From positions 1 to 54,467 of the forward strand of contig JAUQZC010000085.1 in assembly GCA_030587435.1 (NCBI GenBank): a DNA stretch of 54,467 nucleotides. Direction: 5' to 3'. Shown piece by piece: positions 26,664 through 35,361 of this stretch (position 1 is its first letter; every line of letters starts with the position of its first letter). The position numbers and the translations under genes are program-made. A model generated the notes under the pieces. The model saw only the letters and a list, made by a program, of their open reading frames with translations, did not search any database and was not told the origin of the DNA. This stretch comes from Candidatus Baldrarchaeota archaeon. GTDB taxonomy: Archaea; Asgardarchaeota; Baldrarchaeia; Baldrarchaeales; DXJG01.

Positions 26664-26825
26664 AAGTCCCACCCTAATGTTACATGTTTCTCCAAACTTT
26701 ATAAACCTTTTAAAATAATCTTTAAAAAGTCATTACAAAATATTGTGATGCAATCCTTCGAAATAAGGAGGATTCTAAGCTAGAATGTTGCTTTACTTAA
26801 ATAAACTAGAAGTGAGGAATAAAAT

Positions 26826-27713
26826 TTGAAACTGAAGCCTGAATGCATCATATGTCAAATAAAGGTGAGAACAAAAGAACTGTCAACTCTACTTAAAGAT
26901 AAAGAAAAGATTCTAAAAGCGCAATCTAACATACTCAAACAGTTAATTGACGGAATAGAGAAAAATTTACCTATCAATCAAATAGCAACTTATGCCTTTA
27001 GATACGTAAAGAAAGTAACCAACTGCGAGGATCCCTACAAAGAGTACAAAGAGAAAACAAATAGTATAGCGGAGAAACTTTCAGCAAAAATAGAACCAGA
27101 ACTGGAAAAATTGAAAGACCCCATTGAACGATTTAGAAGAACATGCATAGTAGCAACACTTAGCAACACTATAGACCCTGGAGTTGCAGGACACGCATTT
27201 AAAGAAAAAGAACTAATAGAAAGACTTCTACATGAAGAACCATACATAGATGACACAGAAAAATTACTTCAACAAGTAAAAAACTCAAAAAACATTCTCT
27301 ACCTTGCAGATAACTCCGGAGAAATATTCTTCGACAAAATATTGATAAAAGAACTAAAAGGCTATGAAACAAAGGTAACATTCGTAGTTAAAAGCGGAAC
27401 ATTCCAAAACGACGTAATGCTAGAAGACGCTTTAAAAGCAGGCATAGATAAGGTTGCCGACGAAATAATTACTACGGGAAGCGACGCTGCAGGAATAATA
27501 CTGGAAGAATGTTCAAAAGAATTTATGAAAAAATTGGAAGAGACAGATCTCATTATAGCAAAAGGATTAGCAAACTACGAATCATTAACAGAATACACAA
27601 ACATCATAAAAAAGCCAATAGCCTATTTTCTCGTAGCAAAATGCGAACCTATAGCAAGATCGCTAGGAGCAAAAAGAGGAGCAAGCATAATAAAGTTTGC
27701 GGGTATAAATTGA
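26826..27713 (+). CDS. DUF89/ARMT1-family metal-dependent phosphatase
   Basis: A 295-residue protein of the DUF89 family. The N-terminus has the archaeal CIICQ Cys pair. The active-site segments are YLADNSGEIFFDKIL (metal- and phosphate-binding Asp/Asn), IIAKGLANYESL and KCEPIA, in the family's order. DUF89 enzymes are Mn/Co/Ni-dependent damage-control phosphatases that remove phosphate from aberrant sugar or cofactor phosphates. It starts at TTG 26826 with GTGAGG upstream and is divergent from the ATPase gene. No obvious operon partner. Confidence 0.9.
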   Translation: MKLKPECIICQIKVRTKELSTLLKDKEKILKAQSNILKQLIDGIEKNLPINQIATYAFRYVKKVTNCEDPYKEYKEKTNSIAEKLSAKIEPELEKLKDPIERFRRTCIVATLSNTIDPGVAGHAFKEKELIERLLHEEPYIDDTEKLLQQVKNSKNILYLADNSGEIFFDKILIKELKGYETKVTFVVKSGTFQNDVMLEDALKAGIDKVADEIITTGSDAAGIILEECSKEFMKKLEETDLIIAKGLANYESLTEYTNIIKKPIAYFLVAKCEPIARSLGAKRGASIIKFAGIN

Positions 27714-27791
27714 CAATAACCATCGGCAGATAGAAGATCAGCGTTATCTACAAGTAGCTAAGATAAGTTCGTAGATAAACTTTTATAGTAA

Positions 27792-27815
27792 TGTAACATT
27801 GTAACATTGTAACAG
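27792..27815 (+). promoter_or_regulatory. Three 8-base direct repeats before vapB, candidate operator
   Basis: TGTAACAT, TGTAACAT and TGTAACAG follow one another exactly at 8-base period, ending 10 bases before the vapB start codon. VapBC complexes autoregulate by binding repeats at this position. The same TGTAACA occurs again at 28583 after the operon, and its reverse complement lies near 26680. Confidence 0.5.
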
Positions 27816-27825
27816 GTGTGAGAAA

Positions 27826-28065
27826 TTGAGTAATGTAATTAGAGTTGAACGTGAGACCCGTGAAAAACTAGAAGTATTAAAAAAGAAACTTGGAGTTAGA
27901 AGCATGTCACAACTACTTAAAATCATAGTTAACGTTGCGGAAAAAGAGTTAGACAAGTTTAAAGGGAATCCTGAAGTCTTCTTGAAAACTTTAAAATTTG
28001 CAGGAGAAGCGGGGACACACGACTCAGAGCAGGTTGATAAACTACTTTACGGTGCAAAAGAATGA
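27826..28065 (+). CDS. vapB: VapB antitoxin, ribbon-helix-helix type
   Basis: A 79-residue protein with the RHH N-terminus NVIRVERETREKLEVLKKK (strand then helix) and second helix SMSQLLKIIVNVAEKEL; the acidic C-terminal tail wraps the toxin in this family. It neutralises the VapC ribonuclease encoded immediately after it; the vapC ATG overlaps the vapB stop as ATGA. TTG start at 27826 with AGGTGTGAG ribosome site. Three direct repeats lie just upstream and probably serve autoregulation. Confidence 0.85.
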   Translation: MSNVIRVERETREKLEVLKKKLGVRSMSQLLKIIVNVAEKELDKFKGNPEVFLKTLKFAGEAGTHDSEQVDKLLYGAKE

Positions 28066-28538
28066 GTATACTAATAGATACCGGAATTTTTTACGCCTTT
28101 TACAATAAAAAAGATACACATCACCTAGATTCAATAGGCATATTAATACATGCCATGGAAGGAAAATGGGGCAGAGTATATACCACAAACCTCATTGCAT
28201 CAGAAACAGCTACACTTCTTAGGTATAGAATAAGCTTAAATGCAGCAGTCAACTTTTTAAACGCACTGAAGAAAAGCGGCATCATTATATTCTACATGGA
28301 CCAAACCACATATGATGACATAATTAAAATCTTTAAACGATATCATGATAAACAATTAAGCTTTGTAGACGCTTTTTCCATAAAAATTACAAACGATCTT
28401 GGAATAAACTATTTGGCAACATACGATGAAAGATCATTTAAAGGAATAGCAAACAACATAATAGGCAGAGGATATTTCAAAACCCTAACAAAGGGAGAAC
28501 AAGAAAAAATACTAAAAGAACACCAAAAATACATGTAA
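28062..28538 (+). CDS. vapC: VapC toxin, PIN-domain ribonuclease
   Basis: A 158-residue PIN-domain protein that looks intact. Acidic catalytic residues are seen in SILIDTGIFYAF (Asp6), SETATLLRYR (Glu) and LSFVDAFSIKI plus TYDERSF (Asp). VapC toxins cleave tRNA or rRNA, requiring Mg or Mn, and are held inactive by VapB. It overlaps vapB by four bases, so the two are translationally coupled. This is the only complete toxin-antitoxin pair in the window, in contrast with two broken ones at 23.7 and 31.0 kb. Confidence 0.9.
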   Translation: MSILIDTGIFYAFYNKKDTHHLDSIGILIHAMEGKWGRVYTTNLIASETATLLRYRISLNAAVNFLNALKKSGIIIFYMDQTTYDDIIKIFKRYHDKQLSFVDAFSIKITNDLGINYLATYDERSFKGIANNIIGRGYFKTLTKGEQEKILKEHQKYM

Positions 28539-28904
28539 CAATACTTTGAAAATGTTCATTAGTCTAGCTATTCTTGTACCAATGTAACAAGATACGTTGA
28601 TATATTGACGTGAAACGAAGATTTTACGAAATTAAAACTTTGAGGTTGATTATTGGGCTATGTCACTTTATTCGTGGTTTAAATTATACTTAAATCTGAA
28701 GCTGAGATATTTTTACTGTTCTTTATTTTGTAATATAATTTATTAGTCAGAGTTTAGTTTTTACTTTTAAGTTGCTTTCAAAGTTTTCATTATTTTAGTG
28801 AAGACTTTAGTATTAATTGATGTGGAAGTAATGCTCTGAAAACTATTTTAAGTAGTTTGTTAATTCATTATCTAAGTCGATTTAATCGATAGTGAGGTGT
28901 ATTT
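28539..28904. other. AT-rich intergenic region
   Basis: About 365 bases without a gene on either strand. It has one TGTAACA element at 28583-28589 matching the vapB operator repeats, and an A/T-rich stretch with a CGATTTAATCG mini-dyad near 28878 just before the next gene's GTGAGGTG ribosome site. No RNA or repeat array seen. Confidence 0.5.
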
Positions 28905-29597
28905 ATGGTTAAAAGATTAGATTCCAGTTTTGTTAAGAATCTTTGTCTTAAATCTGGTTTTGACCTTGTTGGGATAACTGAGAAGGATTCAAGTTGGAAG
29001 CCTCCAAGCTGGACAAATTCCATTATTGTGCTGGCAGTAGCCACACTGGATGAAGCTTTGGATTACACAATTCATATAAAGTATGATGGGGTGGATTTTT
29101 GGTCTAAATGGATTTACGAGTATTTAATGGCTCGATCATCTCTTGTATGTTTTAGACTTGAAAGACAGGGGGTCAGAGCTAGACCGTTGACGTTTATGGA
29201 TAGTTGGGAAGTTATTTTGTTAAAGAATGCTGCGGTTAAAGCAGGTCTTGGCATAATAGGCAAAAATAATTTGTTGGTAACTCCACAATACGGTCCGAGG
29301 GTGAGGCTTGCGGCAATTTTCACCGACGCTGAGATAGAACCTGACAAAGAATTTTCTGAAGACTTCTGTTCAAACTGCAATCTATGTATAAAAGCTTGCC
29401 CTACGGGAGCTTTGTCTGAGAATGGTTTTACAAGAGATAAATGTATTGCCGAATTTGATCCTAGCGAAGAAATGTTAAAGCTGCAGAGGAAAATGGTTAA
29501 GTACTTAACCAATTACACTAGGCTTCAATGTAGAGTATGTATGGATGTATGTCCTGTGGGTAGAGATATAAAAATAGAGAATATAGAAGGGTTCTGA
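28905..29597 (+). CDS. QueG-like 4Fe-4S protein (epoxyqueuosine reductase-related)
   Basis: A 230-residue protein. The N-terminal ~150 residues resemble the DUF1730/cobalamin-binding part of QueG, with GLGIIGKNNLLVTPQYGPRVRL as the characteristic segment. Two ferredoxin-type clusters follow: CSNCNLCIKACP (C-x2-C-x2-C-x3-CP) and, with Cys from DKCIAEF, CRVCMDVCP. It lacks the C-terminal HEAT-like region of bacterial QueG (~380 residues), so it may be a shorter archaeal relative acting in electron transfer or reductive chemistry rather than queuosine synthesis. Start ATG 28905 follows GTGAGGTG. Confidence 0.82.
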   Translation: MVKRLDSSFVKNLCLKSGFDLVGITEKDSSWKPPSWTNSIIVLAVATLDEALDYTIHIKYDGVDFWSKWIYEYLMARSSLVCFRLERQGVRARPLTFMDSWEVILLKNAAVKAGLGIIGKNNLLVTPQYGPRVRLAAIFTDAEIEPDKEFSEDFCSNCNLCIKACPTGALSENGFTRDKCIAEFDPSEEMLKLQRKMVKYLTNYTRLQCRVCMDVCPVGRDIKIENIEGF

Positions 29598-29621
29598 ACA
29601 ACTTCTGTCGATTAATTGTTC

Positions 29622-30761
29622 TTAAAAAAGAAAAGGCCATATTGTTCTACGAATTTCCTCAACAACTTTTTCTACCCTATTGAAAACAACTTCTTTTCTT
29701 ATTTCAGTCAATTTGGGGGCTCTTTCATCGTGCAAGTATTTAGATGGTTTTACTCCATATTCTTCACAGAGTTTTCTCCATTCTTCTGGGGTTTCTTCGG
29801 GAAGTTTGGTTCCGAGAAATGTAGTGAAAGCAATGGTCCAAGATCTTGCGGTTGCTTCAGGATTATATCCTCCGCCTCCCACAACTACTAGTCTATTACA
29901 GGAGTACTTGTGTGCAAGTTCATGCATTTTTTCTGCAATTTTCTCGTATGTTTTAGTTGTTAGAGCGAAATGGGTAAGTGGATCCGTATAATGAGTATCT
30001 ACACCAAATTGTTGAATAATAATGTCTGGGCCGAAAAATTCTATGAGAGGAGGTACAACTGCATTAAAAGCGTAGAGATAAGCGTCATCAAAGGTTTCTG
30101 GGGGCAAAGGAACATTAACGGAGTATCCAATACCAGGACCGGAACCATATTCGTCGATGAAACCTGTACCGGGATATAGGTAGCGGCCATCTTCATGAAG
30201 AGAAATTGTTAAAACAGTTGGGTCGTCATAAAAAGCTTCTTGAGTACCGTCAGCGTGGTGAGCATCGATATCGACAATGGCGATTTTCTTCACGTTAAAA
30301 TTTTTCTTAAGATATTTTACGGCAATAACGATGTCGTTAAAGACGCAGAAACCAGCAGCAGCACTACTTCTTGCATGGTGTAAACCTCCAGAGAAGTTAA
30401 ATGCATGTGTAAACTTCCCCTCAGCTACACATTTAGAAGCTGTGATTGTTGCGCCAACTCTTAAAGCAGACGCTTCAAAAATTCCTTTGGTTGCGGGTGT
30501 ATCTCCGTAATCAAGGTAACCATAGCCAAGTTCGCTTTTCTCCTTAACTCTATCAATGTACTCCTTGGTATGGAAAAGCTTCAATTCATCCATGGTAGCC
30601 ATTCTCGGCGTTAAAACAGAGACATTTGGATTATCAAGTAATCCGAGTTCTTTAATTAATTCGTATGTTAATATTTGTCTTTCAGGCCGCAAAGGATGGA
30701 GTGGCCCAAAACTATAGGCTGCAAATTCCCTACTAAAAACTAATGCAACCTTACCACTCAC
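29622..30761 (-). CDS. Histone-deacetylase-fold hydrolase (AcuC/HdaH-like)
   Basis: A ~379-residue arginase/deacetylase-fold enzyme. Family motifs are clear: GPLHPLRPER near the start, GGLHHARSSAAAGFCVFND with the catalytic His pair, DIDAHHADGTQ with two zinc ligands, QFGVDTHYTDPL with the third zinc Asp, and VVGGGGYNPEA with the Gly loop. Zn-dependent removal of acetyl groups from protein lysines, polyamines or acetyl-CoA synthetase is the expected reaction. GTG 30761 is preceded by AAGGTGTGGTG; a GTG at 30779 is the alternative. It converges with the QueG-like gene with 24 bases between. Confidence 0.9.
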   Translation of the reverse strand: MSGKVALVFSREFAAYSFGPLHPLRPERQILTYELIKELGLLDNPNVSVLTPRMATMDELKLFHTKEYIDRVKEKSELGYGYLDYGDTPATKGIFEASALRVGATITASKCVAEGKFTHAFNFSGGLHHARSSAAAGFCVFNDIVIAVKYLKKNFNVKKIAIVDIDAHHADGTQEAFYDDPTVLTISLHEDGRYLYPGTGFIDEYGSGPGIGYSVNVPLPPETFDDAYLYAFNAVVPPLIEFFGPDIIIQQFGVDTHYTDPLTHFALTTKTYEKIAEKMHELAHKYSCNRLVVVGGGGYNPEATARSWTIAFTTFLGTKLPEETPEEWRKLCEEYGVKPSKYLHDERAPKLTEIRKEVVFNRVEKVVEEIRRTIWPFLF

Positions 30762-30995
30762 GGCACCACACCTTTTCACTCATCATTACTATACTGTTTA
30801 GGCAGGATTCGATTTGAGTAACCTTACATTAGAGAAGTTTAACATTATCTTGACGACACTAAATACTAGGTTAGCCGATATTGGGAATACTTTAACTAAC
30901 ATTATTAAACATTACAGAAGTATAAATCTACAGCGAAATATTATCAGAGAATTTACAAGTAAATGGTAATATAAATATACGTTAGGTGGATGACT

Positions 30996-31391
30996 ATGTC
31001 AACTGTACTTGACAAAGCTATTAAGGCATTAGAGAAGTTGATTGCCAAGCGTAAGTGGCTATTAAAGCGAATAAAGGAAAATGAGCAAAAATATGGTATG
31101 TCTACGGAAGAATTTTTAGAACGGTGGAAAACAGGAATATTACCTGAACCAGAAGATCCAGATATTCTAGCCGATTTCTTAGGATGGGAGGTTGATGCTG
31201 AAGAATTGAAACGAGTTGAAAATGAGTTGAAAAAATTGTGGAAAGTAAGTAGCCGGGTAATACACATAGCTGAATTGCTTAGGAAAATTCCAGTTGTTGA
31301 GGCGATTTTCCTTCAAAGAATAGATGTTGAGCCATTAAACCCATTTTCAGGCCATTTTAAGCTAAGAGCAAGTATAAAGAGCGAAAAATGA
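30996..31391 (+). CDS. Antitoxin-like protein of a TumE-type toxin-antitoxin pair
   Basis: A 131-residue, almost wholly helical protein: LDKAIKALEKLIAKRKWLLK, EQKYGMSTEEFLERWKTG, then ADFLGWEVDAEELKRVENEL. The E-K-Y-G-M-S-T-E-E-F-L-x-x-W motif plus the PEPEDPDILADF stretch are typical of archaeal antitoxin-like proteins that precede DUF6516/TumE toxins. ATG 30996 is placed six bases after GGTGG; ATG 30990 would overlap that site. The stop overlaps the ATG of the damaged toxin frame (ATGA), the usual coupling. Family name is from the neighbour and pattern. Confidence 0.65.
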   Translation: MSTVLDKAIKALEKLIAKRKWLLKRIKENEQKYGMSTEEFLERWKTGILPEPEDPDILADFLGWEVDAEELKRVENELKKLWKVSSRVIHIAELLRKIPVVEAIFLQRIDVEPLNPFSGHFKLRASIKSEK

Positions 31392-31616
31392 TAGACGTAT
31401 ACGAAAGATTAGTTAACGGTATCATTGTAAATATATGCGTACGTGTTGTTAATAGGGAAGAAAGCAGTTATGCGTTATAACAATGCGCCTCACCATAGGC
31501 AAATAGCTACTTTTCCACAGCATAAACACGTCAAAAATCAAGTAAAACCTTTATATGAGCCTTCAATAGAAGCTTTCATAAAAGAAGTTAAAGAAATCCT
31601 GGAAACAATAAAATAG
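31388..31616 (+). pseudogene. Frameshifted and shortened TumE/DUF6516-type toxin
   Basis: The frame from ATG 31388 reads MIDVYERLVNG through VNREESSYAL and stops at 31480. A second frame, shifted by one, runs from 31470 to 31616: MRYNNAPHH, then TFPQHKH, then EPSIEAFIKEVKEIL. The RY-N/D-NAPHH and FP-x-HKH motifs with a C-terminal EPS helix are hallmarks of TumE-family toxins. Joined, the two parts give ~78 residues against ~100-120 in the family, so an internal deletion accompanies the frameshift. The toxin is probably dead while its antitoxin gene is intact. Confidence 0.7.
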
Positions 31617-31821
31617 AAGAAAATATAATAGTTAAGCTTGTGCATACGATCTGATTATCCTTATTCTGCTGAAATTATGTTTGCGATTGTAAGTTTTCTA
31701 TGAAAACAAATTTTAAGTTAGGTCCCAAAGTTGTTGAGAAATGAAGCAGTTTAATAATCAATGTCAATCTCTTGTCTTAACATTAACTAATTACTACATC
31801 TAATGTTGGCGTGTGACGATA

Positions 31822-33099
31822 ATGAACGAGATTAGAGCAAAGGGGTTTAAAAAACTAGTAACGGTAAATCAAGCCTTAGAAAGGTTTTTAGGGAAAATAG
31901 ACAAGACACCATGTCCGGCAGAGGAGGTTTCTGTATATAATGTTTTTGGCCGTGTTTTGGCCGAGGATGTTTACTCTGAGGTTGATGTTCCGCCTTTCGA
32001 CCGCGCCGCCATGGACGGCTACGCAGTAAAAGCAGCAGACACTCAAGGTGCCAGCTTGAATAGCCCTGTTATTTTCCGTGTTGTAGGTGAAGCTTATGCT
32101 GGTAAAGGATTTAAAGGCGAAGTTAAGGAACATGAAGCTGTTAAAATTAGCACTGGTGCACCTATGCCTAAGGGAGCAGATGCTGTTGTAATGATTGAAT
32201 ATACTAGGCGAGTTAATGGTTCTATTGAGGTTTATAAGTCTGTTTCTCCAGGTGAAAACGTTTCTGAACAAGGTGAAGACATTAAGAAGGGTGAAAAAAT
32301 TTTAAGTCAAGGTAAAGTATTAACCCCTTTTGATGCCTCCCTTCTTGTTTCTCTAAAAGTTTTAAAGGTGAAAGTTCGGAAAAAACCTGTGGTTGCCTTA
32401 ATAGCGTGCGGTGAAGAATTAATTAACCCATTAAATGCAAAGTCTCCATCCGACTTATCTGATAAGATTATTGAGACAAATAGGACTGCATTTAAAGGAT
32501 TAACACTAAAGTTTGGCGGAGTCCCCCTAGATTTAGGTATTGTTGGTGATGACGAGAAGGAGATTGGCGAAAGAATTCGTGCAGGCCTAGAGAAAGCTGA
32601 TATTGTTGTTATTTCTGGTGGAACAAGTGTTGGTGAAAAAGATTTAGTGCCAAAAGTTGTTCAAGAACTCGGTGAACCAGGAATTGTTGTCCACGGGGTA
32701 GCTATAAGCCCAGGGAAGCCTGTTGCACTTGCTTCTATAGACGGTAAACCTGTTGTTTGTCTTCCTGGATACCCTGTTGCCGCTATTATAGATTTTATCC
32801 TCTTTGTTCGGCCTTTAATTGAACTTAAACTTGGAATTAAGGAGAAAAGGATCGTACCAACGGTCAAAGCTATACTTGCCAGCAGAGTTGCCTCTAAAAC
32901 TGGCACTAGACATTACGTAAGGGTCAGATTAGAAGAGAAGAATGACAAACTCTATGCATATCCGATTAGAATTTCAGGATCAGGGATATTATCAAGTTTA
33001 GTTAAATCTGATGGACTTTTAATTGTTCCTGAGGACATTGAGGGCTACGAAAAGGGAGAAGAGGTTGAAATAATTCCATTCACAACTCTCCTATCATAA
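31822..33099 (+). CDS. moeA: Molybdopterin molybdenumtransferase MoeA (first copy)
   Basis: A 425-residue MoeA. The N-terminal domain has DVPPFDRAAMDGYAVKA, the middle domain GEDIKKGEKIL, and the MoaB/MogA-like domain VISGGTSVGEKDLVPKV and PGKPVALASIDGKPVVCLPGYP. MoeA inserts molybdate (or tungstate) into adenylylated molybdopterin. A 100-base block coding DVYSEVDVPPFDRAAM is nearly identical to the next gene. ATG 31822 is preferred over GTG 31813; GTGTGACGATA precedes it. Forms an operon with the second MoeA (27-35 bases apart). MobA at 18.8 kb is in the same pathway. Confidence 0.93.
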   Translation: MNEIRAKGFKKLVTVNQALERFLGKIDKTPCPAEEVSVYNVFGRVLAEDVYSEVDVPPFDRAAMDGYAVKAADTQGASLNSPVIFRVVGEAYAGKGFKGEVKEHEAVKISTGAPMPKGADAVVMIEYTRRVNGSIEVYKSVSPGENVSEQGEDIKKGEKILSQGKVLTPFDASLLVSLKVLKVKVRKKPVVALIACGEELINPLNAKSPSDLSDKIIETNRTAFKGLTLKFGGVPLDLGIVGDDEKEIGERIRAGLEKADIVVISGGTSVGEKDLVPKVVQELGEPGIVVHGVAISPGKPVALASIDGKPVVCLPGYPVAAIIDFILFVRPLIELKLGIKEKRIVPTVKAILASRVASKTGTRHYVRVRLEEKNDKLYAYPIRISGSGILSSLVKSDGLLIVPEDIEGYEKGEEVEIIPFTTLLS

Positions 33100-33134
33100 A
33101 TTTTAATATCACCATGAAAAACTAGGTGATCCGC

Positions 33135-35132
33135 ATGAGAAAAATATTTAAAACTCTAGTTACCATCGAAGAGGCTATCAAAAAGCTCTATGAGCATTTT
33201 GAACCTAAACCTTTAGGCTTTGAAGAGATACCTTTATTTGACGCTTTTGGCCGTGTTTTGGCTGAGGATGTTTACTCTGAGGTTGATGTTCCGCCTTTCG
33301 ACCGCGCCGCCATGGACGGCTACGCAGTAAAAGCAGCAGATACTTTTGGAGCCCGAGAGGATAAACCTGTTAAATTAAAGATCATTGGTAAAGTTAAGGT
33401 TGGGTTCAAACCTGAAATTCATGTTAATAGAGGTGAAGCAGCTGAAATAGGCACTGGAGCTCCCATGCCAAGTGGTGCCAACGCTGTAGTTATGGTCGAA
33501 TATACGGAGGAGGAAAATGGCTATGTTAAAATTTTCAAGCCTGTTGTTCCAAGTGAAAATATTCAACCCGCTGGTTCCGATATTATGGTCGGCGAACTTG
33601 TTCTTAGGGAGGGTCAGTTGCTAACTTCTAGGGAAATTGGTGTTTTAGCTGCAATAGGTAAAATTAGTGTTAAAGTTTATCGTAAGCCGAAGGTTGCAGT
33701 AATTAGCACTGGTGATGAGATTGTTAAATCTGGAGAAAAACTTCCATACGGGAAAATCTATGATATAAATGGGCATTCAATATTTTCTGCCGTTAAAGAG
33801 TGCGGCGGTGAACCAATATTCATCGGGATAGCTAGGGACGATGTTAGAGAAATAATTGATATGATTAGAGAAGGCTTTGAAAAAGCTGACATTGTAATTA
33901 CTTCCGGTAGCACTTCTGCAGGCGTTAAAGATGTTCTTTACCAAATTGTTGACCAACTTGGTGAACCAGGAGTTATAGTTCACGGCATCAAAATTAAACC
34001 TGGTAAACCTACAGTCATAGCAGTTGTTGATAATAAACCTTTATTTGGATTACCTGGTTATCCAACGTCTGCATTAACTATCTTTAGATTAATTGTTGCA
34101 CCAGTTATAAGGAAAATGGCTGGTTTACCGCCTGTTGTACAAGAGGATACCGTTTCAGCTATTCTAAAAACAAGGATTTATGCTCCACCTGGAAGAAAAT
34201 ATCTTGTTTCGGTATCGTTAGCGAAAGATAAGGATGGTAATTTAGTTGCTGTGCCAACCCCGGGTGGTTCTGGGACAATTACAAACTTAGCTAATGCTGA
34301 CGGATATTTTGAAATACCTGAAGACGTTGAGTTTGTTGATGAGGGTGAAAGAGTTCAAGTTAAACTTTTTAGCAAAGACATTAAATTACCAGATCTAGTT
34401 TTTATTGGCAGTCATTGTTTAGGTGTCGATTTAATCTATAAACTTATGAGGAAACATTGGCCAAACATCAACATGAGAATTCTCAACGTGGGCTCTACCG
34501 GAGGTTTTATGGCTATTAAACGTGGAGAAGCAGATATCGCAGGCGTTCATCTACTTGATGAAAAAACTGGAACCTATAATGTTCCCTTCATTGAAAAGTT
34601 TGGTCTTAAAAACAAAGCTGTTTTAGTTAGAGGATATATTAGAGAGCAAGGATTTATTGTCGCTAAGGGGAACCCCAAAGATTTCCAAGGATTTCCCGAT
34701 CTCTTAAGGGAGGACATAAGATTTATCAATAGAAATAAGGGATCGGGTACAAGAACCCTTATCGATATCGAACTCAAAAAATTAGCAAGGAAACTCAATT
34801 TGCCTTTTGAAGAACTTATAAGTAAAATTAAAGGCTACGATGTGGAGGCAAAAACACATAGTGCGGTAGCGTCCGCAGTTCTTCATGGAAAAGCTGACGT
34901 AGGTCTAGGAATTAGAACAGTTGCAGAAATGTTTAACCTAGAATTTATTCCAGTAGCTGAAGAAAACTATGATTTCCTAATTTCTATCGATAGCGTAAAT
35001 AAACAGTCTACAAAACTTTTCTTAGAAATTTTGAAATCAGAAGAATTTAAAATGAAACTTAAAGAAGAATTCAAGGGAATAGAAACACGAGACGACACCG
35101 GGAAAATAATATACAAGCCGAAATCGCATTAA
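33135..35132 (+). CDS. moeA: MoeA fused to a C-terminal substrate-binding-protein-like domain
   Basis: A 665-residue fusion. Residues ~1-400 are a complete MoeA (DVPPFDRAAMDGYAVKA, ITSGSTSAGVKDVLYQI, PGKPTVIAVVDNKPLFGLPGYP). Residues ~425-665 form a periplasmic-binding-protein-like domain (PBP_like, PF12727 type) with LGVDLIYKLMRKHWPNIN, GSTGGFMAIKRGEADI, and NRNKGSGTRTLID, lacking a signal peptide and thus cytoplasmic; it probably senses or delivers molybdate or tungstate. This architecture is known in archaea and Firmicutes. ATG 33135 has AGGTGATCCGC in front. It follows the first moeA in the same operon. Confidence 0.92.
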   Translation: MRKIFKTLVTIEEAIKKLYEHFEPKPLGFEEIPLFDAFGRVLAEDVYSEVDVPPFDRAAMDGYAVKAADTFGAREDKPVKLKIIGKVKVGFKPEIHVNRGEAAEIGTGAPMPSGANAVVMVEYTEEENGYVKIFKPVVPSENIQPAGSDIMVGELVLREGQLLTSREIGVLAAIGKISVKVYRKPKVAVISTGDEIVKSGEKLPYGKIYDINGHSIFSAVKECGGEPIFIGIARDDVREIIDMIREGFEKADIVITSGSTSAGVKDVLYQIVDQLGEPGVIVHGIKIKPGKPTVIAVVDNKPLFGLPGYPTSALTIFRLIVAPVIRKMAGLPPVVQEDTVSAILKTRIYAPPGRKYLVSVSLAKDKDGNLVAVPTPGGSGTITNLANADGYFEIPEDVEFVDEGERVQVKLFSKDIKLPDLVFIGSHCLGVDLIYKLMRKHWPNINMRILNVGSTGGFMAIKRGEADIAGVHLLDEKTGTYNVPFIEKFGLKNKAVLVRGYIREQGFIVAKGNPKDFQGFPDLLREDIRFINRNKGSGTRTLIDIELKKLARKLNLPFEELISKIKGYDVEAKTHSAVASAVLHGKADVGLGIRTVAEMFNLEFIPVAEENYDFLISIDSVNKQSTKLFLEILKSEEFKMKLKEEFKGIETRDDTGKIIYKPKSH

Positions 35133-35361
35133 ACGCCTTGATGACCTACCTTTTTAATTTGAAGAAAACAAGACATCATGCGGAAAATATACATATTTGA
35201 TAAGAAATTCGGAAAATAGCAAAAACAATTAACGTAAAAGCTTATTTACAGCCATTAGATCTAAGGATATTAGATAATTTTGCAAACTCGTCAAATCATT
35301 CTGATAAATCTTAAAAGGAGATCTACTTAGTAGTTTATAAACTTTGATTGGGTGACAAAGA

